A stretch of 64,000 bases of DNA from Draconibacterium halophilum (GTDB taxonomy: Bacteria > Bacteroidota > Bacteroidia > Bacteroidales > Prolixibacteraceae): positions 4,443,501 to 4,507,500 of the forward strand of contig NZ_CP048409.1 in NCBI RefSeq assembly GCF_010448835.1, given 5' to 3'. The notes beneath the pieces were generated by a model, which saw only the letters and a program-made list of their open reading frames with translations, made no database searches and was not told where the DNA came from. Of the stretch, positions 1 through 7,929 are shown in pieces. The translations under genes and the position numbers were made by a program. How positions within the stretch are numbered: position 1 is the first letter of the stretch; every line of letters starts with the position of its first letter.

Positions 1-934
1 ATGCGCTTAACGAAGAAAAAAGTGCAAAAGAAATGAGCAATGAGATAATTGTTTCTGCGGTTGTTCCAAATGCCAATCCGGCAGCCAAACCACCAATCTC
101 GGGTTCATTACGCATTTGAGATGCCGGCACTGCATATACAAAAAACAGGTTAAGCAGAATATACAACACCGTTACGGCCACTGTTGAAATTAGTAACGAG
201 CGTGGTATCACTTTGCGTGGATCTTTAATTTCGGAACCAATATAAGTTGCCGAATTCCAACCGCTGTAGGCAAACATTATAAACATTAGCGAAAGGCCAA
301 TTGCTTTCCAGTTATCAAACGAAAAGTGAAAAGGTAAGGTCGATCTCACATTTTGCATGCTTCCTTCGCCCACAAGTAATCCGGCTGTTATTAATCCAAC
401 CACCAAGAGTATTTTAAGTAAAGTTAGCCAATTTTGCACCCTGGCTCCCTGTACAATGCCTCGCGAATGCACAAAACTAAAACCCACAATAATCAGAATT
501 GCAATGCAGCGACTAAAATTATCTACGCTGAGTGTTTCGTTTAGCATCAGCCAGTTTTGCAGTTGCGGGAATGCCCAGGTGAAGTATTTAGCAAAACCAA
601 TTGCAGAAGCCGCTATTGGCGCAGAAAAACCAACTATCAGCGACAGCCACCCACTTAAAAAACCCAACAACGGCGAATACAGTTTTGAGATAAAAACGTA
701 TTCGCCACCGGCTTCGGGGAAAGCGGCACCCAACTCTCCAAATGAAATAGCACCACAAAAAGCCACCAATCCTCCAATCCCCCACAAAACCAACATAATA
801 ACCGGATTGTGAAGAAAGCCCATTAAATAACCTGTAGTCGTAAATATTCCGGCACCAATTATATTGGCAATTACGATATTTGTTACAGGAAATAAGCCAA
901 GTCTACGCTCTAGTTTCTTGTGCAGATTATGCAA
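1..934 (-). CDS. APC-family amino acid permease, 3' part outside window
   Basis: The minus strand reads open from about 934 to the window edge, so the C-terminal part is missing. The translation starts with a Gly-rich first membrane helix (NIVIANIIGAGIFTT), followed by FGELGAAFPEAGGEY and a run of hydrophobic segments. This is the signature of APC-superfamily amino acid/polyamine permeases, which import amino acids across the inner membrane by cation symport or exchange. No ATG lies near the N-terminus; a TTG at 934, just after an in-frame stop, is the best start, placing the gene 11 bp behind the methyltransferase gene and probably in its transcript. The substrate cannot be told from sequence. 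Confidence 0.85.
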   Translation of the reverse strand, partial: MHNLHKKLERRLGLFPVTNIVIANIIGAGIFTTTGYLMGFLHNPVIMLVLWGIGGLVAFCGAISFGELGAAFPEAGGEYVFISKLYSPLLGFLSGWLSLIVGFSAPIAASAIGFAKYFTWAFPQLQNWLMLNETLSVDNFSRCIAILIIVGFSFVHSRGIVQGARVQNWLTLLKILLVVGLITAGLLVGEGSMQNVRSTLPFHFSFDNWKAIGLSLMFIMFAYSGWNSATYIGSEIKDPRKVIPRSLLISTVAVTVLYILLNLFFVYAVPASQMRNEPEIGGLAAGLAFGTTAETIISLLISFALFSSLSA

Positions 935-945
935 GATGAATTATT

Positions 946-1581
946 TTACTTTTTAAAACTTTTTGAAATCCCGGCACGACTCGACCGATCGATAGTTGTT
1001 TTATACGTATCAAGCCCTTCAACATAACGAAGAAATTCGCCAATACCATTTATACGTGATGCCGTATTATGAGCGGTAAAACATCCTCCTTTTTTTATCT
1101 TAGGATCCATAGCAATGAAGTAGTTCTTATACCAGTATTTATCGGCATCACAAAAAACAAAGTCGTATTCTCCGTTTAACTCTGGTACTAACTCATGCGC
1201 ATCAGCCAGTTTCACATCAATATATTTTGAAACACCGGCTTTTCGGAAATTTGCTTTGGCCTGTAAGTAGCGGGTTTTATCAATTTCAATGGTGGTTAAT
1301 TTCCCTCCTGTTTTACTTAGTGCCCAAGCCATCCAAATTGCAGAGTGACCCGTTGATGTACCTATTTCAACAGCAGAAGTATAGCCATTTTCGACAATAA
1401 TGTCATAGAGAATCTTTCCATCGGTCAGCGGCACATTCATATCGCGCCACTCACTAGCATTTTTTTCAAGAAAAGATTTTACTTTTTTATCCAGCGAGGT
1501 TTCTGTTTCAGGATATTGTCCGCAAGCAGTAGAAATCGCCAAAACTCCCATTAAGCATAGCACAAACAGTCGGTGTCTCAT
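946..1581 (-). CDS. Lipoprotein-like SAM-dependent O-methyltransferase
   Basis: This 211-residue protein has a clear class I methyltransferase fold of the catechol/caffeoyl-CoA O-methyltransferase type. The SAM-binding motif is VEIGTSTGHSAIW (about residues 70-82), an acidic residue closes the second strand (TTIEID), and FCDADK (about 143-148) provides metal-ligand-type residues. Unusually it starts with a signal sequence ending in LAISTAC, which looks like a lipobox, so it may be exported and lipidated although SAM is cytosolic. The Asp-Asn pair that usually completes the metal site is His-Asn here (TAHNT). It sits upstream of the permease on the same strand. The fold is clear; substrate and true location are unknown. 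Confidence 0.8.
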   Translation of the reverse strand: MRHRLFVLCLMGVLAISTACGQYPETETSLDKKVKSFLEKNASEWRDMNVPLTDGKILYDIIVENGYTSAVEIGTSTGHSAIWMAWALSKTGGKLTTIEIDKTRYLQAKANFRKAGVSKYIDVKLADAHELVPELNGEYDFVFCDADKYWYKNYFIAMDPKIKKGGCFTAHNTASRINGIGEFLRYVEGLDTYKTTIDRSSRAGISKSFKK

Positions 1582-1834
1582 TATCGTAATTTCAAATCAT
1601 TATTGGCTTAAACGCAAGCAAGATAATAAATTCTGATTGAAAAAATTAAGGATTTACGATTTCAGGTTACACGCTAAAAGTTTCTATCATCGTCAAACCA
1701 AAACGAATTCAGCATTATTCTAATTATCGAATATAATATTTATGTATTCGATAGCAATCATATCAAAAGATCTAAATTTCTATATAAAAGAATAATTTAT
1801 TTTGTATTTACTTTTTTAATGATGCAGAAAACCA

Positions 1835-1842
1835 TATATTTG
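1835..1842 (+). promoter_or_regulatory. Bacteroidota -7 box (TATATTTG) upstream of a possible small RNA
   Basis: TATATTTG fits the Bacteroidota sigma-A -7 consensus TAnnTTTG exactly. No clear TTTG/TTG -33 element lies at the usual spacing. A transcript starting about 6-8 bp downstream would run into the terminator at 1894-1925. Confidence 0.4.
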
Positions 1843-1847
1843 TAATG

Positions 1848-1925
1848 CATTTGGGATTCATCCCATATTGTGTGTTTGGGGGTTAACATTTAGGAAGGAG
1901 ACTGTTGAGTCTCCTTCTTTCTTTT
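1848..1925 (+). ncRNA. Candidate small RNA or terminated leader
   Basis: Between the TATATTTG box and a strong terminator lie about 75 nt that can form a small hairpin (TGGGA/TCCCA with a TTCA loop, 1852-1865), a G/T-rich linker and the terminator hairpin. No reading frame here resembles a protein. It could be a free small RNA or an attenuated leader of the cyclophilin gene, but the cyclophilin gene has its own -7 box at 2042. The call rests on promoter plus terminator only; I do not recognise the family. Confidence 0.3.
1894..1925 (+). terminator. Rho-independent terminator
   Basis: A perfect 10-bp stem (GAAGGAGACT/AGTCTCCTTC) with a GTTG loop is followed by TTTCTTTT. No annotated plus-strand gene ends before it, which is why a small transcript is suspected. 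Confidence 0.75.
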
Positions 1926-2041
1926 ATATACCTCTTGTAAACGCCATTCCTCATAAATTTTTAGTGCCTTTTAAACATGGTTCTAACCCAATTACATTCA
2001 GTGGCTTGGAAACGGTCATTATGAAAATTGTTCTTTTTTTC

Positions 2042-2049
2042 TACATTTG
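2042..2049 (+). promoter_or_regulatory. -7 box TACATTTG for the cyclophilin gene
   Basis: TACATTTG matches TAnnTTTG and lies 22 bp before the ATG at 2072. A start of transcription near 2055 would exclude the longer upstream reading of the cyclophilin gene, supporting the short start. Confidence 0.5.
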
Positions 2050-2071
2050 TGCCGAATTAAAAAATTTTAGA

Positions 2072-2509
2072 ATGAAAACAGCTGAGATACATACTTCAAA
2101 AGGAGTACTGAAAGTTAAGTTTTACGAAGAAGATGCTCCGGGAACTGTTGCCAATTTTATTAAGCTCTCTGAATCGGGCTTTTATGACGGGCTTACTTTT
2201 CACCGTGTGATCCCTAACTTCGTAATCCAGGGAGGATGCCCGGACGGAACCGGAGCTGGCGGACCAGGCTATTCAATTGATTGCGAAACGGACGGAAACA
2301 ACCAATACCACGATAAAGGAGTTTTATCAATGGCACATGCCGGAAAAAACACCGGTGGATCGCAATTCTTTATCTGCCATAACCGCGAAAACACACAGCA
2401 TCTTGATAACCATCACACTTGCTTTGGAAGAGTTTTTGAAGGCCTGGATGTAATTGACAACATCAGACAAGGGGATGAAATTGAAAAAATAATTATTTCG
2501 GAAGAATAA
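2072..2509 (+). CDS. Cyclophilin-type peptidyl-prolyl cis-trans isomerase
   Basis: A 145-residue single-domain cyclophilin, the usual length for bacterial PpiB-like enzymes, which catalyse cis-trans isomerisation of X-Pro bonds. The family motifs are present: FHRVIPNFVIQGG (43-55, catalytic Arg45), GSQFFI (96-101) and HTCFGRV (115-121). No signal peptide is seen with this start, so the enzyme is probably cytoplasmic. The frame stays open upstream to 1868, but that stretch encodes nothing cyclophilin-like and contains a terminator and a promoter box, so the ATG at 2072 is preferred. A terminator follows directly. Confidence 0.93.
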   Translation: MKTAEIHTSKGVLKVKFYEEDAPGTVANFIKLSESGFYDGLTFHRVIPNFVIQGGCPDGTGAGGPGYSIDCETDGNNQYHDKGVLSMAHAGKNTGGSQFFICHNRENTQHLDNHHTCFGRVFEGLDVIDNIRQGDEIEKIIISEE

Positions 2510-2530
2510 ATTCACCAACAATAAAACGAA

Positions 2531-2559
2531 GGGAGCCCATTTTCAGGTTCCCTTTTTTT
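2531..2559 (+). terminator. Terminator of the cyclophilin gene
   Basis: A stem GGGAGCC/GGTTCCC (one G-T pair) with an 8-nt loop is followed by seven T residues. Confidence 0.8.
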
Positions 2560-3011
2560 ATGCCCGATTCCGAATTTCTTTTCTTTCTAAATCGTTATTT
2601 TGCACCGGTTCTGGTTTTCTCATTTCAAAAAGTTCTTCTACCGTTTCCAACTGCTTTTAACTCTAACATTCTGTTTTTTCTTTTTCCGCATAAATCAATA
2701 CATCATCTAAAACACAACCGATAGACCAAAATGCTAATAGTAATAGAACTCCACTGTATTAAACCCGCACAACAAATCCTTAACAGCATTAAAAACAAAG
2801 CATAACAAACTGTTCTCTATAATTCTACTTTTTGACCCGAAAAGTTTACTTATGAAAAATGAAAAATTTAATATTTAGCTATTGCAAATGTCGTTTCCAT
2901 CCTATTTATTTGTTTCGGTAATCTAAAACTAAAATCTGACAGTAGCGAAGATTAAAACCAATGATTTTTTGATTTATTAAAATTGTTTTTCACTCAATTA
3001 ACTAGCAAAAA
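2560..3011. other. Intergenic region, about 450 bp, no gene seen
   Basis: A/T-rich sequence between the cyclophilin terminator and the next gene. No open frame with family features, repeat or strong hairpin was seen. It must hold the promoter of the gene at 3012, but no exact TAnnTTTG box was found close to that ATG. Confidence 0.6.
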
Positions 3012-3335
3012 ATGGCGAATAATAAACCTAAAGTAATTAAAGATTACAGCAAACTGGATAAGCAGTTACAACAGCAAATTAAACTTATTTATGCTGAAGG
3101 TTTTGCTGACAATCTCATCCATTTTTTTAATAAAACCGGTCAAAAAATAACGGTTTTACCTTTCGAAACCGAAGACAAGTATTACATGTTAAGAATGACC
3201 GAAAACGAGGCTGTTGCCCTGGTTGACGAGGATGACGACTATGATGACGACGGATTTTTAAAAGATGAGATCAAACAAAATTACGAAGATAAATATGCTG
3301 ATCTGGACCACGTAGCTGATCAAATAGAAGATTAA
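3012..3335 (+). CDS. Small conserved acidic protein of unknown function
   Basis: A 107-residue protein with no signal peptide or membrane segment. The N-terminal part (residues 5-35) looks helical and basic to neutral. The middle (about 45-75) looks like short beta strands. The end is strongly acidic, with a DEDDDYDDD run at about 77-85. I recall similar short proteins being annotated as hypothetical across Bacteroidota, but I cannot name a domain. It is alone on its strand, with a bidirectional terminator between it and the YqeY-like gene. Likely cytoplasmic; function not inferable. Confidence 0.75.
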   Translation: MANNKPKVIKDYSKLDKQLQQQIKLIYAEGFADNLIHFFNKTGQKITVLPFETEDKYYMLRMTENEAVALVDEDDDYDDDGFLKDEIKQNYEDKYADLDHVADQIED

Positions 3336-3340
3336 ACAAA

Positions 3341-3373
3341 AAAGCAGGTCTGTATATCACAAACCTGCTTTTC
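3341..3373. terminator. Bidirectional terminator
   Basis: The stem AGCAGGT/ACCTGCT is flanked by A residues on the left and T residues on the right, so it can end both the plus-strand gene at 3012-3335 and the whole minus-strand division cluster that finishes at 3394. Confidence 0.8.
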
Positions 3374-3393
3374 TGCTTCAATTAGATGCTTCT

Positions 3394-3843
3394 TTAGCTC
3401 AATAAAGCCTTAACCTTATCAGCAATATCTTTACCGTCGGCCTTACCGGCCAGTTTCTTCGAAGTAATTCCCATTACTTTCCCCATGTCTTTCATACTGG
3501 TAGCACCTACCTGCTCGATAACCTCTTTTACCGTAGCTGTTAAATCTTCATCCGACATTTTTTCTGGAAGATAGCTTTCAAAAACTGCTACCTGCTGCAT
3601 TTCCTGTTCATAAAGATCTTCACGACCCTGTTCTTTGTAAATATTGGCGGAGTCGGAGCCCTGTTTTGCCAGTTTTGAAATAATTTTCAGCGCATCTTCG
3701 TCAGCTAAACCTTCTCCGGCACCTTTTGCAGTTTGCGCCTCGAGCATAACTTTTTTTATACCACGCAAGGCTTCAAGTTTTTCCTTTTCGCGAGCTTTCA
3801 TGGCCGCTTTTATGTCGTCGTTAATTTGATCTAATATTGCCAT
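3394..3843 (-). CDS. GatB/YqeY domain protein
   Basis: A 149-residue protein matching the YqeY family throughout: an N-terminal helical part with KAREKEKLEALRGIKK (16-31) and a C-terminal half with YLPEKMSDEDL (about 90-100) and MGKVMGI. The family resembles the tail domain of GatB in the tRNA amidotransferase and is presumed to contact tRNA, but its own role is not established. The gene follows ftsZ2 by 17 bp on the same strand and ends at the shared terminator, so it is the last gene of the dcw transcript here. Confidence 0.9.
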   Translation of the reverse strand: MAILDQINDDIKAAMKAREKEKLEALRGIKKVMLEAQTAKGAGEGLADEDALKIISKLAKQGSDSANIYKEQGREDLYEQEMQQVAVFESYLPEKMSDEDLTATVKEVIEQVGATSMKDMGKVMGITSKKLAGKADGKDIADKVKALLS

Positions 3844-3860
3844 AACTTTTGGTTTTTTTA

Positions 3861-5258
3861 TTAATCTACGTTATCGTGTAAATAACTGTTTCTGTCTGAA
3901 ATTTGGTTGTCGCGATTTATGGAGTATCCCGATCGGTCGCGTTTATATTTTGGGTCGTTTATTCTAATATTCCGACGTTTAAAAGCCGGTACATTTTCCA
4001 ACTCGTCCACATCGTCGTCGCTCAGGCTGGCATAATCATTAACATCAATTTCTTTATCCGCACTACTTCGTTCGCGCGATGTTATTGGGTACAACGATTC
4101 AAACTCGTCTTCATCGTTTTTACTTTCGTTGCTAACATTAAATTCAAAAGTTGACTGGTTTCTGCTGTTTTCGTTTTTTTGTTCCGATAAACGCTTACTT
4201 TTAGGCGATGATACCGATTCTTTTTCGAGCGTGTGCGAAACAACCTTTCGCTGGCTTTGCTCCGACAATTCGGAAATTATACTGGTTGGAAATCCTGTGG
4301 CAATAACAGTTACTGACAGTTTCTCTCCTAAAGTTTCATCTTTTCCATTTCCCCAAATCAAATCGGCATCAAAGCCGGCCATATTTTGAACGTAGTCGGT
4401 AATCCTTCCTACTTCATCCATGGTAACTTCGTTGCTTCCCGAGTTAATATTTACCAGAATATTTCTTGCTCCGCGAATTTCGTTGTCGTTCAACAATGGC
4501 GAGTTTAACGCCTTTTTAACGGCATCTTCTGCCCGATTTTCTTCATCACTTACACCGGTTCCCATAACTGCCATTCCGCTTTTTCGCATCACTGTTTCCA
4601 CATCGGCAAAATCAACATTTATGTATCCGGGCACAGTAATAATTTCGGCAATTCCTTTTGCTGCCGTGGCCAAAACATTATCGGCTTTGGCAAATGCCTC
4701 GGATATTCCAAAATCGCCAAACATTTCACGAATACGTTCATTATTAATTACCAGGAGAGAATCAACATAGGTAGCCAGTTCTTTAATACCTTCATAAGCT
4801 TGTTTTATGCGCCTTTTCCCCTCATTTCGGAACGGAATGGTAACAATTGCCACGGTTAAATAGCCCTGCTCTTTACAGCACTGCGCAATAACCGGGGCGG
4901 CTCCGGTACCGGTTCCTCCGCCCATACCCGCAGTTATAAATACCATTTTTGTATTTTCCGCCAAAGTCTTTTTTACATCTTCAATATTCTCAATAGCCGC
5001 CTGTCTGCCTACGTCAGGTTTATTGCCTGCTCCACGTCCTTCGGTTAATGACGCTCCCAGTTGAACCCGGGAACGAATAGCGCTTGCCTCCATAGCTTGC
5101 GCATCGGTATTGCAGATTACAAAATCTACATCGCGAATACCGTGCTTAAACATATGGTTTACAGCATTGCCACCACCGCCACCAACGCCTATTACCTTAA
5201 TCTCGGCACCAGGTGTTTTTTCCATTACAAAATCAGCCATATCATCCATTTTCTTCAC
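3861..5258 (-). CDS. ftsZ: Cell division GTPase FtsZ, second copy (FtsZ2)
   Basis: A 465-residue tubulin-like GTPase that polymerises into the division ring. It has the N-terminal GGGGGNAVNHM glycine loop (26-36), the tubulin signature GGGTGTG (113-119) and an intact T7 loop (NVDFADV, 214-220) whose Asp residues hydrolyse GTP bound by the neighbouring subunit. A polar, low-complexity linker (about 335-440) leads to a C-terminal NSYLHDNVD, which matches the conserved peptide I know from Bacteroidota FtsZ tails. Three Met codons (1, 4, 7) could serve as start. It begins 15 bp after ftsZ1 and is clearly a paralogue of it, not a fragment. Confidence 0.96.
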   Translation of the reverse strand: MKKMDDMADFVMEKTPGAEIKVIGVGGGGGNAVNHMFKHGIRDVDFVICNTDAQAMEASAIRSRVQLGASLTEGRGAGNKPDVGRQAAIENIEDVKKTLAENTKMVFITAGMGGGTGTGAAPVIAQCCKEQGYLTVAIVTIPFRNEGKRRIKQAYEGIKELATYVDSLLVINNERIREMFGDFGISEAFAKADNVLATAAKGIAEIITVPGYINVDFADVETVMRKSGMAVMGTGVSDEENRAEDAVKKALNSPLLNDNEIRGARNILVNINSGSNEVTMDEVGRITDYVQNMAGFDADLIWGNGKDETLGEKLSVTVIATGFPTSIISELSEQSQRKVVSHTLEKESVSSPKSKRLSEQKNENSRNQSTFEFNVSNESKNDEDEFESLYPITSRERSSADKEIDVNDYASLSDDDVDELENVPAFKRRNIRINDPKYKRDRSGYSINRDNQISDRNSYLHDNVD

Positions 5259-5273
5259 CCTGTTTTGTCGTTA

Positions 5274-6632
5274 TTAATCAAGAGGTTGATCCTCGTCGTC
5301 GTTAAAAATCTTGCTGCCAAAATTTTTATAAAACCAATTGTCGATATTCGATTCGGGAACCGGCTCGTCTTTCTTTTTCTCAGCCTTTTCCCTGGTTTTG
5401 GTCTTTTCTTTTGACTTCCAGCCAAATCCCTTTGGTTTGGGTTTTGACTTTGGTTTTTGTTTTGGTTGCGGAGGAACAAACATAATTGTCTCTTCCTCTT
5501 CCGGCTCTGGCTCTGGTTCGTATGGTTTTTCTTTGTTTAATTCGATATTAATCGTCTCCACTGCTTCGTTTATCGGTTCTTTATCATCAACAGGCTCTTC
5601 AAGATCATCGTCGAGGTTAAAGTTTTGCACCTCCTTTTCGGGCTGCAATTCCTTGTTGGGATTGGTGTCAAAACTGGTGGCAAGAATAGTAACACTAATT
5701 TTATCGCCAAGTCGTTCGTCGTAACCATTGCCCCATATTATATCGGCATCTTTACCGGCTTTTTCCTGCAACGATTCAATAATCTCTCCAATTTCTCCAA
5801 TCCTGATTTCTTCACTTCCCGAGATAATATTCAGCAATATATTTTTTGTTCCGTAAATATCGTTACTATCCAGCAATGGCGACTCCAGTGCAGCATTCAC
5901 AGCATCCATCGCGCGACCTTCGCCTGTTGCAAAACCGGTTCCCATAATGAAAACTTCACTCTTTTGCATTACTGTTTCCACATCGGTATAGTCGATGTTT
6001 ACATTTCCGTGAACGGTTATGATTTCAGCAACTCCCTTAACAGCAGTTGCCACAATATTATCAGCCATTTTAAAGGCCTGACTTGCCGGCAAATCGCCGT
6101 AAATATGATGCAATCTATCGTTACTAATCACCAGCATACTATCGACAAACTCGGCCATTTTATCAATGCCTTGCTGCGCTTGAGCACGACGTTTATTTCC
6201 TTCGGCCGGAGAAGGAATTGTTACCACTGCAATGGTTAAGATATCCAACTCGCGAGCCAGGCTGGCAATAACCGGAGCAGCACCTGTTCCGGTTCCTCCT
6301 CCCATTCCTGCAGCAATAAAAAGCATTTTTGTATTGTCACCCAGCACCTTCTTAAGGTCTTCGTAATTTTCGCGGGCAGCTTCAGCTCCTTTTTCAGGTT
6401 TATTTCCTGCACCTCTACCTTCAGTTAATGTGGTCCCCAACTGAACTTTAATTGGTACCGAGCTGTTATCCATGGCTTGCGAATCGGTATTACAGATGAT
6501 ATAATCAACACCTTTTATTCCCTCTTCGAACATGTGATTGACCGCATTGCAACCACCACCGCCAACTCCAATTACCTTAATAATTGATGATGCTGCCTTC
6601 GGAAATTGAAAATTTGCTAATTCTTCGGTCAT
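5274..6632 (-). CDS. ftsZ: Cell division GTPase FtsZ, first copy with divergent tail (FtsZ1)
   Basis: A complete 452-residue FtsZ directly behind ftsA (11 bp). It has the glycine loop GGGGCNAVNHM (24-34), GGGTGTG (111-117) and a T7 loop NIDYTDV (212-218) with both catalytic Asp positions, so it should bind and hydrolyse GTP. The tail differs from FtsZ2. The linker is very charged, with a Pro/Glu stretch near 395-405 followed by a Lys/Pro stretch. The end lacks the usual NSYLHDNVD-type peptide and instead carries NWFYKNFGSKIF (432-443) before an acidic finish. That segment could be an amphipathic membrane-binding helix, as in FtsA (inference). Its position after ftsQ-ftsA is that of the canonical ftsZ. 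Confidence 0.95.
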   Translation of the reverse strand: MTEELANFQFPKAASSIIKVIGVGGGGCNAVNHMFEEGIKGVDYIICNTDSQAMDNSSVPIKVQLGTTLTEGRGAGNKPEKGAEAARENYEDLKKVLGDNTKMLFIAAGMGGGTGTGAAPVIASLARELDILTIAVVTIPSPAEGNKRRAQAQQGIDKMAEFVDSMLVISNDRLHHIYGDLPASQAFKMADNIVATAVKGVAEIITVHGNVNIDYTDVETVMQKSEVFIMGTGFATGEGRAMDAVNAALESPLLDSNDIYGTKNILLNIISGSEEIRIGEIGEIIESLQEKAGKDADIIWGNGYDERLGDKISVTILATSFDTNPNKELQPEKEVQNFNLDDDLEEPVDDKEPINEAVETINIELNKEKPYEPEPEPEEEETIMFVPPQPKQKPKSKPKPKGFGWKSKEKTKTREKAEKKKDEPVPESNIDNWFYKNFGSKIFNDDEDQPLD

Positions 6633-6643
6633 ATCTTTTTGTT

Positions 6644-7927
6644 TTAATTGAATTCAAGGTCTTCGTTGTCGTCGCCAAAAAAATTGATCGCACTTTGCAA
6701 AGCTCCTTTCATATTGGTCATTATACCCCGTCCGTTTCGGCTTACTTTTGGCTCCGGCAAGGTTCTATCTTCTCCAACATTTTTCGCTATAGAAAGTTTT
6801 AAAGCTCCCAAAGCGGTTAAAAAAGCAGGATTTTTTGCTTCTTCACGACGATTGGCTGGAAGAATTACCGGGTGGGCCATTCGAGCATCCAAACCGGTAT
6901 GAAATTTAACGAGCGTAATTATATGCCCCAGATTTGAAGTTCCGCCAGCAAGAACAATTCCGGTTCCCAAACGATCGGCAACTCCCGATGTTTCGATTTC
7001 GGCAACCACACAATCAACAATTTCTTCCAAACGCGCCTGTATAATGTAGGCCAAACTTCGAATGGTAATTTCTTTGGGCTCCCATCCGTTATTTTTAGCA
7101 ATTGTTACGGTATCTTCGGTTTTTATCTGATCGCCCAAAGCTTGTCCGTAACGCACTTTTAGCAACTCAGCTTTTTCCAGAAATGTGGAACAGCCCACTT
7201 TTAAATCGTTGGTAATAACAGCACCGGCAAACGGAATTACGGCCGAGTGTACCAGTGCATTTTCATAATAAATGGCCAGGTTAGTAGTACCGGCACCAAT
7301 ATCGAGTACCACAGCACCCATTTCTTTTTCGGGCTTTGAGAGCGCGGCCTCTGCCAATGCCAGCGAGGAATGGAATACTTCGCCCAACTCAACGCCCACA
7401 GTTTCCAACACACGGTTTAAAATCTGGTATTCCTGATCAGGCATAATTACCAGTTTGTACCGGGCTTCAATCTTTTTCCCTGTGGCTCCAACAGGTTTTA
7501 GTTCCTCAATTTCATCGTCAATTACAAACGTGGCAGGAATAACTTTCAGAATCCGGTAATCATTTTTAATCTGCAGGTTTTTCGCTTCAGTGTACAACTC
7601 ATCAATATCCAAACTTGTTACCACGCCACCTTCACCCGTAAAACGGGATGCTTTGTAATCGATTGTTCGCATACGTTTTCCTGCGTATGCCACATCAACA
7701 ACCGTGATCTCCTCTTCGAGCTGTGCATCCAGTTGTTCCAGCACTGTTGTGATAGACTCCGTAGCATCGGCAAGATTAAAAATCATACCTCTTTTTATGC
7801 CTCTTGATGGCACCTGGGCAGTACCAAGGATTTCCATTTTACCCTCGGGAGTTGCCTGACCTGCAAGGGCAACCATTTTTGAGGTTCCCATATCGATAAC
7901 AACTGAAAGATTTGTTTTTGAAGCCAT
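6644..7927 (-). CDS. ftsA: Cell division protein FtsA
   Basis: A 427-residue actin-like ATPase that tethers FtsZ filaments to the membrane. The nucleotide motifs are visible: phosphate-1 IDMGTSKMVALAG (11-23), phosphate-2 VVLDIGAGTTNLAIY (about 204-218) and an adenosine motif LAGGTSNLGH. The 1C domain specific to FtsA lies between them. The extreme C-terminus (about 398-427, with MKGALQSAINFFGDD) is the expected amphipathic membrane-targeting helix. It starts 2 bp after ftsQ and is followed by both ftsZ genes, the standard order. Confidence 0.96.
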   Translation of the reverse strand: MASKTNLSVVIDMGTSKMVALAGQATPEGKMEILGTAQVPSRGIKRGMIFNLADATESITTVLEQLDAQLEEEITVVDVAYAGKRMRTIDYKASRFTGEGGVVTSLDIDELYTEAKNLQIKNDYRILKVIPATFVIDDEIEELKPVGATGKKIEARYKLVIMPDQEYQILNRVLETVGVELGEVFHSSLALAEAALSKPEKEMGAVVLDIGAGTTNLAIYYENALVHSAVIPFAGAVITNDLKVGCSTFLEKAELLKVRYGQALGDQIKTEDTVTIAKNNGWEPKEITIRSLAYIIQARLEEIVDCVVAEIETSGVADRLGTGIVLAGGTSNLGHIITLVKFHTGLDARMAHPVILPANRREEAKNPAFLTALGALKLSIAKNVGEDRTLPEPKVSRNGRGIMTNMKGALQSAINFFGDDNEDLEFN

Positions 7928-7929
7928 AA

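Noticed and set aside
1868..2071. N-terminal extension of the cyclophilin reading frame
   Set aside because: The stretch contains a terminator and a -7 box, and the cyclophilin domain begins exactly at the ATG at 2072.
5625..6239. Long plus-strand frame opposite ftsZ1
   Set aside because: It is antisense to a strongly conserved gene, has no family features, and arises from the codon use of ftsZ1.
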